Assembly (NCBI RefSeq): GCF_964199755.1 | Contig: NC_133907.1 | Location: 7,011,001-7,075,000 of the forward strand | Origin: Larus michahellis | Lineage: Eukaryota; Chordata; Aves; Charadriiformes; Laridae | Direction: 5' to 3' | Length of the DNA stretch: 64,000 nt | Shown here: one piece after another, positions 25,801 to 39,985 of the stretch | Position numbering within the stretch: the stretch's first letter is position 1 | How the letters are laid out: the number at the start of each line of letters is the position of its first letter | Notes under the pieces: generated by a model | Seen by the model: only the letters and a program-made list of their open reading frames with translations | Told to the model about the DNA's origin: nothing | The model's database searches: none | Made by a program: the position numbers and the translations under genes

Positions 25801-27395
25801 CGCGTTTGGGGACAAGATGGGAGTATGGAAACTGGGGATTTTGGAAGGAGGGGCAAACTGCAGATCAATTTCATGTGTGTTTAAAAAAACGCTCCTCTTT
25901 TTCCTTTGGCATGAGCACAGCAAATGTGTCAGACAGGGCGAGAGCTGTTTCCCAAGCGCAGCCCGTCGCACTAACTCGGCTTTAAGTTGCGCCAGGAGGT
26001 GCAATGTTTCCTGTGCGGACTCTGTGGCAGGTGTACATGCAACAAGAAAGAAGTAACACCAGTTCTCTGGCTGTTCTCGTGCGCTGAATTCATTTTCAGA
26101 AACAGTTTTCCTGGCGAAGGTGGAATAGTCGGGGCATGGCAATAATGGCAAAGCGTCACCTGCCAGAGCAAAGCTACTGATGGTTGGCACATGGTGCTTC
26201 AACAAGTCCAGATAGTAGGGAAAAACACATCCTTAGTATTTTCCTATTAAGTATAACATTCAAATATTATACTAAACAGTACTGCTAGGGTAGTATGAAC
26301 CTTATAAACAGTTCAAAAATGGTACTGCAGAAAGAAATTTGACTTTTTCAATTGCTGTTCCAGCTGAACGTGAGCGGGTGTGCTCTGGCTGCGCTCAGGG
26401 ATCTCACAGCAGAACAGGACCCTCATTGCGTTTCTTTAGCCATTGGCAGTCCATTTAAGAAAACTGAAATATCGTATCTAGAAATAGAAACTCTTCTCTG
26501 TGTAGAAATGAAAAATGTCCTGCATCAGTTTTTTCAAGTGTGAAAAATAACCCTCTTCTTATCTTTACGTGCCTCAACGGAAAATTTTGAGTGCAAAAAA
26601 CCGACTCATCGAGCTACTGCTAAGCTTTGTTCCCCCACTACATTTTGTATCAACTTTCCAGGAGGCAGTTTATTTACAGTAAACATTGAGATCATCATCC
26701 AGGATGAAAATAATAATTCCATTACATTGCTTATTAGACTTGCACATGGTTGGACAATCAAGGCACTGACTTTGAACCAAGACTTCAGCATTCTCTAACC
26801 CTTATAGTTGCAGCAGGGTATTTTATCTATGTATATATGTAAAATTATACTAGATGCAATATGAATACACAAATAAATACTAAAAAACTTATAAACTAGT
26901 TCCAGTCTTTCAAAAGAAACAAATACAGTGCTTCAAAAGTCTTTCTGTTTGGTGTGTAACAGGGAAATTATCCATCACGCAACAGGTCGCCTGGGCTGTC
27001 ACAGAAAGTCCCTGACAATAGACCCCCATCTCTAACGTTGCCACAGGATAGCAGTAAGTCAGGTGCAACGTTGAAGTTATATATTTATTATTTCACAAAT
27101 GTGTTTATTCACAGGTATTTGCTGTTTGGGAATCGAACTTTATTTGGAGTCCTCCCCAAGAAGACATTTCTTCCAATTAATATTTTTGTCACAACAAAAA
27201 GTGGAGGGAGACAGTAGGTACCTGAGCATCCCAAAGAGCCCTCCGTCCCCCTCGAGATGAGGGCACCAAACATTTCCAACATCCCTGAGCGTTATGCGGA
27301 ACTCAAACACCATACCTATTCTAGAACCCTTTGTACTCAAAAAAACCCACCAGACGTACCTTTGCAGCTCTGTTGATTCCTATGCTTTTATCCAT
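4474..27395 (-). CDS. CASS4: CASS4 (HEPL), Cas-family focal-adhesion scaffold
   Basis: Cas proteins are cytoplasmic adaptors at focal adhesions that dock FAK and Src-family kinases and, once phosphorylated on YxxP tyrosines, recruit CRK-type SH2 proteins. Seven exons join in phase 0 throughout: 27360-27395, 14114-14542, 10818-10922, 9621-9770, 6507-7841, 5626-5685 and 4474-4887, giving about 842 residues (human 786). Order: N-terminal SH3 (about 15-72, ALYDN at 18-22, WW at 51-52); substrate region with nine YxxP motifs (Tyr 98, 135, 176, 242, 278, 304, 328, 345, 383) and two decayed ones (YNIS at 219, CDVP at 362); Ser-rich run (about 428-458) and helical bundle; CDYVQLQ at 679-685; and the C-terminal FAT-like domain ending RAMME. 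The first Tyr of the family YDYV motif is Cys here. CASS4 fits better than BCAR1 or NEDD9 because of the neighbouring genes, the 12-codon first exon and the STLPNPQKSEWIYD-like block. All internal exons are firm; the first exon is well supported but not unique. Confidence 0.95.
5626..5685 (-). CDS. CASS4: CASS4 coding exon 6 (20 codons)
   Basis: A Lys-rich linker [20 protein letters not shown], with acceptor ACAG (AG at 5686-5687) and donor GTATTT (GT at 5624-5625). It is in phase 0 on both sides, so skipping it would keep the frame. It lies between the helical bundle and the C-terminal domain. Confidence 0.85.
6507..7841 (-). CDS. CASS4: CASS4 large exon (substrate domain and helical bundle)
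   Basis: A 445-codon exon with acceptor CAG at 7842-7844 and donor GTTAGT (GT at 6505-6506). It holds six YxxP motifs plus one decayed CDVP, the block [20 protein letters not shown] shared with mammalian CASS4, a Ser-rich stretch, the helical bundle ([14 protein letters not shown] onward, [20 protein letters not shown] near its end) and CDYVQLQ at the 3' border. Confidence 0.97.
7842..9620. other. CASS4 intron 4
   Basis: Non-coding between exons 4 and 5. It contains open frames on both strands at about 8.6-9.1 kb (167 codons minus, 121 codons plus) that I could not relate to any known protein or repeat. Nothing else is recognised. Confidence 0.6.
9621..9770 (-). CDS. CASS4: CASS4 coding exon 4
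   Basis: It encodes 50 residues from [11 protein letters not shown] to DSSVGN, with acceptor CAG at 9771-9773 and donor GTAAGT at 9619-9620. It contains [12 protein letters not shown], where mammalian CASS4 has an intact YDIP motif, so this substrate site has lost its Pro. Confidence 0.9.
9771..10817. other. CASS4 intron 3
   Basis: Non-coding. Several short overlapping open frames on both strands, none recognisable; no repeat identified. Confidence 0.6.
10818..10922 (-). CDS. CASS4: CASS4 coding exon 3
   Basis: It encodes 35 residues starting [14 protein letters not shown], with one MYDVP motif and ending SLLTQ before donor GTGAGT (GT at 10816-10817). The acceptor AAAAG (AG at 10923-10924) follows an unusual pyrimidine tract made of a T run and then a C run. 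Exon length and sequence match the corresponding mammalian CASS4 exon. Confidence 0.88.
10923..14113. other. CASS4 intron 2
   Basis: Non-coding. It contains a 26-bp perfect AT-rich palindrome at 12119-12144 and a T run near 13660. No gene or clear mobile element seen. Confidence 0.6.
12119..12144. repeat. Perfect 26-bp AT-rich palindrome
   Basis: The half site AACAAATTATTTT is followed immediately by its exact reverse complement, with no loop. It lies in CASS4 intron 2. It could be an AT-rich homeodomain- or MEF2-like target, or simply a cruciform-prone AT tract. Confidence 0.8.
14114..14542 (-). CDS. CASS4: CASS4 SH3 exon
   Basis: Acceptor CAG at 14543-14545, donor GT at 14112-14113. It encodes 143 residues from [10 protein letters not shown] to KSSTSQ. 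The SH3 signatures ALYD, GDILTVL and [19 protein letters not shown] are all present, followed by two YQVP motifs. Confidence 0.96.
14589..14828 (-). mobile_element. CR1 LINE 3'-end fragment in CASS4 intron 1
   Basis: The plus strand reads as the reverse complement of a CR1 tail: TCATAGAGTTGTCGAATCAT, then GGTTGGAAAAGACCTTTAAG, AACCATGTCCCTCAGCAGCA and GCAGCCTGTTCCAATGCTTG. It aligns over about 240 bases with the CR1 copies at 53.8 and 57.6 kb, then diverges. Its 3' end lies 47 bases from the SH3-exon acceptor, so it sits just upstream of that splice site. Confidence 0.88.
17670..17731. repeat. Two 20-bp hairpin units, 42 bp apart
   Basis: TTTCTGAGACTACTCAGAAA at 17670-17689 and TTTCTGAGAATACTCAGAAA at 17712-17731. 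Each has perfect 8-bp inverted arms around a 4-base spacer, and the copies differ at one spacer base. The second contains TTCTGAGAA, a STAT/GAS-type core. Confidence 0.85.
23787..23798 (-). CDS. CASS4: Candidate alternative first coding exon of CASS4 (4 codons, MKVN)
   Basis: ATG at 23796-23798 starts MKVN, followed by a consensus donor GTAAGT (GT at 23785-23786). Splicing in phase 0 to the SH3 exon would give [14 protein letters not shown]. This is the layout of the 4-codon first exons of BCAR1 and NEDD9 (MKYL/MKYK before the SH3 domain). The surrounding 23.8-24.2 kb is moderately GC-rich. No transcript evidence is available; such a short exon could arise by chance. Confidence 0.45.
27360..27395 (-). 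CDS. CASS4: CASS4 first coding exon (12 codons)
   Basis: It encodes [12 protein letters not shown], followed by donor GTACGT (GT at 27358-27359). The ATG at 27393-27395 lies in an ideal Kozak context (ACCATGG). The human CASS4 first exon is also 12 codons ending in Lys and joins the SH3 exon in phase 0, so length, phase and sequence agree. A 12.8-kb intron separates it from the SH3 exon. Confidence 0.8.
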
Positions 27396-30300
27396 GGTTG
27401 TCATTCCCCAGCAGCGTCACTTTGAGCAATGCAGATAATTACGGCAGGATGAAGAGACTTCAGCTCTGCGCAGTCACTGCGTGTTAGGAACTATGTCTCA
27501 AGAAAGCTCATCTGACAGCTCGACCCCTAAAAGCATTTAGGAATTTCTAGAGAAGATTCTCATGAAAGATAATTTCTATGACAGCAGGTAAGATTGAAAG
27601 AACAGAACGCAAAACAGAAGCACCCTGTTAGCATCTAAAAGTGAGAAAAAAAAGTCTGTCTGCAAGTGGAATTTTCCTTGATCTCTCTTGTCACCAACTT
27701 GTCGCAATTAACCGCAGTCAGAAGTCTTGCCCTTCTGTTTTGCTGCGTGTTCCTGTATTTCCTCTTTTAGCAATGTAATGAATACAAGAGTACTACGCGC
27801 CACGGGGGTGGTACAGTGCTGGATAGAAAGGAGCTGCCACAAGCATCTCAATTCAGGATTTCGAAGATAACGTTTTTCAAACCTTCCAAATTTGTCTCAG
27901 CATTTAAGGCACTGATACCATTTTTTGTTATAAAGGGGCTTTGTGAAAACTTTACGCATTACCATCTGTGCCTGGTGAAGGACTGCTCCTGGCTCAAGCA
28001 CGTACACAAGCAGACGCGGGGGCTTCGCCTCCCGTCCTGCAATACCCGCTCAGTGAGTCGGTGGTTACGCTGCAGCATGTTTGAAGGGTCCCTTACAGCC
28101 CCCCAGGGCCAACTTCTGAACCTGAACTACAATTACCTGAACTGCTTTTCCTTTATTGCGCTTCAGTTTTCCCTGGGATTCAGTCTCCCAGGGCAGCTCT
28201 GGTGGGAAGACAGCCGCTGTGTGCAGGAAATGAGAAATACTTGTCCCAGACCAGTATCCCCTCTTTAGAAGGTCTGAAATCTGTGTCAATGGGTAGCGAA
28301 CAAGCCTAATTTCAGGAGTGGCCTTTTAGGAAAGACTTTCCCTAGAGCCAAGGAATGCCAAAGGCTGAACGATATAAAACTGTAATTACGATTTGTCTCC
28401 AAAGCTCTGCTTTGCTTTCAGGAGGGCACGGCTCGTTGGCCTCACGTGTTAGCTGTGGCATCACCTCGCCACGTTTCCATGATAGCATCTCCTGAGGAGA
28501 GGCAAGAGTATGTTACATGGCAGATGGATACAACGGACCTTCAGGGAGGTGATGGAGGCTTTCTCGAGGAGGCGATAAATCCCCAGGATGACAGAGGTGC
28601 TCTGAGCAGAGCCGAGCTCGCTGGGACGTAGCTACCAAGAGGTACTGACTGCAAAACTTGTGAAGGGCAAGTGACCGCAATGGAATTTTAATTGATCAAA
28701 TAGAAGTTCTAGGTGTGAAGCCGCTCTGACTGCGGCAGGAAGCATGACCACACGAAGAATGTTTACTTAGATACTTCCAGCTTGCACAGTGAAGAGAGGT
28801 ATTCCCTGGCAAACAGGACGACTACGTGTGTACACAACCTTGTTCTTCCAGACGCAGCTATGGCTGCCCTTTATCGTACTTCCACGCGGGCTTGCTCCGA
28901 ATGCCGAACAGCGCCTGGCTCCCCCCAGTCTCATCCCCAACCAACCACGACTACCGGAATGCTGCTGCCACGTTGTAGTGCTGAACTCTTTCACTACAGG
29001 GCTGAGTTATCTACCGAAATAGGATGAGTTCAGTTTCTTCCAGCCCTTATTTCTTAAACAGAACCCCCCCAACTTCTGGCCTCAAGCAAGAAAGAAATGA
29101 AAGAAAGGTGCCCATGCCAGGATGTTTTTGCATTAACAGAATAAACCTCTTAATTCTGCAAAAGACCACAGAATTACGGAAGCTCGAGGTGTAAACATGC
29201 TGCTAACTTAGCAACCACAGCAGTCGTTTAAAAAATAAACCATCAAAATAGTTTAAAAATAGAAGAGTTTGAACACCTGTAGCAAACGTGCTACTTACAG
29301 ACAGCTTCTTTAACAGAACTGAAAAAAAATGTGTCACTCCAGAAAAAAATTGCCACTGCTATCAGTTTAGCTGCTGGCTGTAACAGCAGCGGCTGCTGTC
29401 ACTGAGGGAGAACAGCACCCGCTAATAACTGTGCCAGGACTTCCCTTTTCCCTTCCACCAACCTCTGGGTCTCATTGTTTCTCCACCAAAAAAGCCACCA
29501 GGACTGCCATCTCACGCCCCCCACGCTCAAGTTTTAGAAACTTGAAGGGAGGCAGAGGAGGAGCGAAGACGACTGCTATGGCTAAGAATGTTTTGCACAG
29601 CAGTAGCTTTCAAGCGGAAAACTAAATTTCATTCTCTACCTCTTTTAGAAAACCACCCTGCATTCTATACTGTAGGTCTCTAGTTATGTCCAATGCAGAT
29701 TAACACAACAAACTAATTCTTCAAGCTTTAACATGTCCCCAGTATTCATTTCTCCTTTGTTATATAGAAAAGAAAACTAATACATTTCCTTCTTTATATA
29801 TTAAATAACTTCTTAAAAGGTAATCTTTATTTAAATACAGACAAAACCTGTACCCTCATCAGCCCTTGACGAGACACTTCATCAGCGGTAATGGAAAGTT
29901 AATCCAGCAGGAAGAACAATCTTACATTTAAAAATTCCTCATGAAAGCAAGTGCTGAACTTTTGACTTGAAGGAAGCCTCCCAATGGGCAGCCCCAGAGC
30001 ACCGTACAAGCATGCCTGAATGAACACACATTTAAAACTTTGCACGGGCACCTATCTGTGAAAGCAGGTAGTGAATTTTTAAACTTTGAGAGGGTTTAAG
30101 CACAGTTTCCTTAATGATCTTTACTTCTGTTGAATAGCACGAGGTCTGGGAAACTTGGGCTAATAGAGATAACAGGGAGAAGAAACCGGATCTGGGTTTT
30201 TGAATAATAATAAAAAAGAATGTAATTCAAGTGCTGTATAACAGACTTACAGGATGACAATTCTCACATTGACATTTCTGAGGTACATATACAGAAATTA

Positions 30301-31143
30301 ATATGCACAAGTTTCTTTCTTTGAGAGGATACTAAAGGTCTCTATGGCAACATTATTCTTATTTTCACATGCTGCAGCACTGTCACATTCACAGTTGCAA
30401 TGTGGATATTCCTTGAAAATACCATTAATTTACCTTAGGGTCCCACTTGTTAAGATAAATTCAAAAGAAGACGCGATTTCAAGTCTGAGCTTTAATACCA
30501 GAACTAGAACACCATTTCTCGAATTCATCTAAACAATTTTAAATCCTCTTTCAAATTCTTACGGCACAAGACTGGCTCAGAATTGAAGGTCCACTTGGCC
30601 AATGAGCAAAAGAAAAAAAAAAATCCACCAAAAAAACCCCCAGACTAAAAGATACAAAACAGAGCTTTACAAAGAATGAATCAGAACTGAAGGCAGCTTA
30701 AGGCTTCATTAAAGTATTTGCCACGTTCTGCTGTTACTTGTGTAATCCATTCATTAAACAGACTTCAGTGGGATTGCACAGACACAACGCAGAGCAAACC
30801 TGGCTCACACTGCCCAGTTTGAGCAAGACACAGTCACATTATCTTTCGTGGGATTTATAAAGACAGGAGAACAAGTTTAATCCTTCCTGCAAGGATCATT
30901 TTATTCTCCCCAACCCCCTCCTTGAGTACAATTAGAGATGACTTAAAAATTAATGCCACACACACTAATAAAAAAAATTAGCGTGGGGCAAAACTTAGTC
31001 TCAGTATTTTGATATTTTTCTGCCACATTTGACAGAATTAAAAAACAGACACAGCACGGCTTTCATCTAGGCATCTGTTGGCAGTACAATCAATACAAGA
31101 TGATATAATGAATCTGGATAATCACTGTTTTATAAAGCTGTCC
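27396..31143. other. CASS4-CSTF1 intergenic region
   Basis: It contains the CASS4 5' flank (from 27396) and the 3' flank of CSTF1. Minus-strand AATAAA signals at 30900-30905 (about 240 bases after the CSTF1 stop) and 29826-29831 (about 1.3 kb after) are candidate CSTF1 poly(A) sites. There is no strong CpG island upstream of CASS4, in line with a tissue-restricted gene. No repeat or further gene is recognised. Confidence 0.55.
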
Positions 31144-36979
<5,836 letters not shown>

Positions 36980-37139
36980 TTAGGTAAGAAAGAAATGAAA
37001 TGGGGGGAAAAAAAATAAAAGAAAATAAAAGGAAAAACCTGTTGCACTTGTTTGCTGTAGAAATGAAAAATCTCACCAATAAACGGAACATGAAACGTAT
37101 TAAGGAGCAATAGAGAAGGCAGAAATCATGCGGCATTGG

Positions 37140-37760
37140 TCAGCAGGAGGATTCTGTCAGTGTCTTTCGCCGGAACCAGCGGACCCAGGCGCCGGGGAGA
37201 CGATTAACGTGCAGGGAAGTCAGACGCCTCGGCACCCTCACCCGGCCCGGCCCGGCCCCTCCCTCCTCCCTCCCCGGGAGGCCGCATCCTCCCGCCCAGC
37301 CCGGCTGCAGGACCAGTGCCCGGGCGCGGAGGGGGCGTGGGGGAGCGGGACTGAATGAGGGCGGGGAGCGCCGAGCCGCAGCGCTCCCGGGAAGCGGTGG
37401 ACGGGCACGGGACCCGGGGCGGGCAGCGGGGCCGAGGGGGAGCGGGGGCGCGGGGCGGCGGCGGTGGTGGTACCTACCGACCCTTCCTTCTGCCTCGCTC
37501 GCTCTCCCCCTAAAATGGCGACCGGAGCCCTGAGCGCATCGATCGGCGGCGGCGGTAGGGGCGGAGGCGGCGGCGGCGGCCGGGACCGCAGAATGCTCCT
37601 CCGCGAGGGCTGCTGCATCGAGCGCCCGCAGATCGATTGGAGGCGACTCTTGAAGGAGAGGATTGTGCAGCGTCACATGACCGTGACGCCCGGCGCGCGC
37701 GCCCGGGCGCCGGCAAGGTGTGTCGGCCTCCACCCCCCACACCCCGTGTCACGTGACGGG
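37140..37760 (-). promoter_or_regulatory. CSTF1: CSTF1 promoter and probable non-coding first exon
   Basis: A CpG-island segment upstream of the CSTF1 start. A consensus donor on the minus strand (GTAGGT, GT at 37476-37477) after GGAAGGGTCG would end a 5' UTR exon at 37478 and splice to the coding exon at 36868. On the plus strand, AAAATGGCGAC near 37512-37522 matches a YY1 site, and GTCACGTGAC at 37748-37757 is a palindromic E-box of the USF/TFE (CLEAR) type. The exact start site cannot be placed. Confidence 0.6.
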
Positions 37761-39430
37761 TGACGCGCCGAGGGAGCCCCCGAGCGGCGGGGAGGGGGCC
37801 TGGGGGGGGGGGATCCGGCCAACCGCCGCCTCCGGGGTCCCTCAGCCTCGTCACCCCTCCGGGGAGGTCGGGGCCTCGGCCGGCAGAGCGGCGCTGGGGG
37901 CGGGATGCGGGCGGCAGGCCCCGGCCGGCTGGGCAGCCCGGGGAGCCGGCTCCCAACGGAGGGGGGGGGTGGGTGGCTGATGGTGGGGGCCGGGGGTCTT
38001 TTGTGTCCCAGCTGCAAAGCTCCGAAAGGCTGTTTCCGCCGAGACACCGGAATCCCCAAAGGCGGGGAGGTGAAATAACAAGTGGCGGGCGCTGTTGCCC
38101 CGTGCCACAGGCCTCCCCCACAGCTCCAGCCGCTCGGGCTGCACAGCCACAAGCACTGCGCACGGCCAGGCTGCACGGTCTCCCCGGCAGGCCGAGAGCC
38201 TGTCCCCAGAGCACACCGCCACCCAACCCAAAGTCCTACTCACGTCAGCCTCAAGAAACGGCAGTCGAAGTGGACGCGGGTCAAGGAGGGGGGATGCCAT
38301 GCTACCCATGCCCCGTGGCAACTGACGTCTATCGCACGCTGCGGCCACGCGCCGACCTGACATCTTCTTTTTACCTATCCTGTACCACTTGTAAACACCA
38401 ACACACACACCAGGGTCGCCTTCGCACTTGTTTTCAGCACCGCAGAGACAGTTAAAAGTTGCCTTCAAGCACGGTTCTTCAGAGGCCCAAAGTACTGAAC
38501 TGAGTTTCGGCTGCTGCTTGTCGCTCAGCAGCCGAGGTCCCCCTCACAGGCGTGAGCAGGACCGCTTGGGCACCCGGCAACTGAGGCGGCACAGCAGCCC
38601 TGCGCTCCTCCTGTGCTGCTACTCACGGACTGTGCTGGCCGATCGGTGTCGTCCCGCTGCCGCTCAGCGTCTCCTCGAGCACCTGTGGTGGTTTTGGAAG
38701 CTGGCGGGGGGCCGCAGGTCACCGCTGGTGCCACACGAGGGGTCAGTGGGCTGGCGCAGATCCCTCAGGCGGGGGGCACGTCCCCTTCGCACTTGTCCTC
38801 GAGAGCTGCCGGCACGTGGAGCGCTGCCCTGGGCCGCACGTCCGGGCACAGGCGAGGCCGAGGCCTGCTTCACCCCTCCGCCCGTCCTCCCGCTCCTCGG
38901 GGCCGCCCGCCGCCACCCGGGGCACCTCCCTCGCCGGCTGGACACAATGGCCCCCGGCCCCACTCGCGCTCGGCTCCACGCGAGGTGGCAGCACCGCCTC
39001 TGCCGCGGCCCGGGGCGGCGGGTGCGTGTGTGGAGGAGGAGAGGGAAGAGGCCGGTGCCTGGCAGGATGCGGGACTAACCTGGCGCCCTTCCCCCGCCGG
39101 CGGCGGCACGCTGCGAGGCCTCGGTGGCTGCGAGGAAGGGAGGGGAGTTGTAGCGTTGCCACAGGTGGGTGGTCTGGGCGTACGCGATTTGCGTAACGGA
39201 AGACCCGGCCAGGCAGAGACTTTGCGGAGAAAAGTGTGTAAGCGGGGCGCCGATCCACGCAGTTGGAGTACGGAAGGAGGCAGCGGCGGAGGGACGGTAC
39301 GTAAAATACGCATGTAGCGCAAACACCGCCCTCGGGGCGGGCGGGTTGGCCCTGCTCGGGATACGCAGCAGGCTGCCGTTGCGCATGCGCTCCAGGGACC
39401 GGCGGCGACGAGGCTCAGCCTCGCAACGAG
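37761..39430. promoter_or_regulatory. GC-rich bidirectional interval between CSTF1 and AURKA
   Basis: About 1.7 kb of continuous CpG- and G-run-rich DNA, including a run of ten G near 37803-37812 and another G-rich run near 37964. A perfect palindromic NRF1 site GCGCATGCGC is at 39381-39390. Long open frames occur in every reading direction, as expected from base composition, and none is conserved. The mammalian orthologues are also head to head. Confidence 0.7.
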
Positions 39431-39439
39431 CGGAGGGTA

Positions 39440-39602
39440 CGGAGAGCCAATCGGCGGGCGGCCCGGTTGCAAAGCAGCCAATCAGCGGGCGCGACTGGAG
39501 GGAGAGGGGCCAATGGCGAGCGGCGTCAGTTTAAAGGGGTATTTAAGGGAGGGCGGTTTGAATTCAAACGGCCGCAGCAGCCAGAGGGAGCGGTGGTCGG
39601 GG
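39440..39602 (+). promoter_or_regulatory. AURKA: AURKA cell-cycle promoter and probable first exon
   Basis: Three CCAAT boxes on the plus strand (39447-39451, 39478-39482, 39510-39514) are 31 and 32 bases apart, the spacing typical of NF-Y sites in G2/M genes. A TATA-like TATTTAAG starts at 39540. TTTGAATTCAAA (39557-39568) holds the CHR core TTTGAA on both strands, with GGCGG (CDE-like) immediately before it at 39552-39556. Transcription probably begins near 39570. A consensus donor (GTGAGC, GT at 39603-39604) would close a non-coding exon 1 that splices to 39898. Confidence 0.8.
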
Positions 39603-39931
39603 GTGAGCGGGCGGCTGAGTCGGGCGGTGGGACCGTGGCTTGGTGGGGTATTGCCCGCTGGAGACGCTGGCGGGGACGGGCCTCGGCCGGCTGGCCGGTG
39701 GGACGCTGTGGGCGCAGGCTGGCGGTTGCGGGGTAGGGGCGTGAGGCGGAGCGCTGCGGCGGGACGCCAGGCCGCGCCTGGCCTCGGGGCCTCCCGGCGT
39801 TGGAGGAGGAAGGGGACGACGGGACGTTTTGAAGAAGTTCTCCGAGACGTACTGGTTTTTGTTGAACTGACCCCCCTTTGCTACGTCTCATCCGTAGGCT
39901 AAGCTATATGTAGCTGTTCTCCTCAGGCGCT

Positions 39932-39985
39932 ATGGATAAGAACGCGAAAGAGAACCATTCCGGATACCCGAGTCGTGCTACGAAG
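39932..39985 (+). CDS. AURKA: AURKA coding exon 1 (18 codons, KEN box)
   Basis: The exon starts at 39898 after acceptor TAG. The ATG at 39932 opens [18 protein letters not shown] and donor GTGAGC follows at 39986. The KEN motif is the APC/C-Cdh1 degron position known in vertebrate AURKA. Confidence 0.95.

Larger units (their letters stand above)
14543..27359. other. CASS4 intron 1 (12.8 kb)
   Basis: A long first intron with no coding exon except the 4-codon candidate at 23787-23798. It holds a CR1 fragment next to the SH3 exon, twin hairpins at 17670-17731, a short (TTTG)n run near 24226-24242 and an unassigned 181-codon open frame on the minus strand at 25660-26205. The rest is unremarkable and may include regulatory DNA I cannot recognise. 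Confidence 0.6.

Noticed and set aside
37464-37763. Plus-strand frame starting MATGALSASIGGGG
   Set aside because: The ATG lies in a YY1-like AAAATGGCG motif in the CSTF1 first-exon region. The frame is Gly/Arg-rich and unlike any known protein.
37510-39534. Many long open frames (up to 238 codons) on both strands in the CSTF1-AURKA interval
   Set aside because: High GC removes stop codons in every frame. The frames overlap each other, are rich in Pro/Arg/Gly/Ala and match no known protein.
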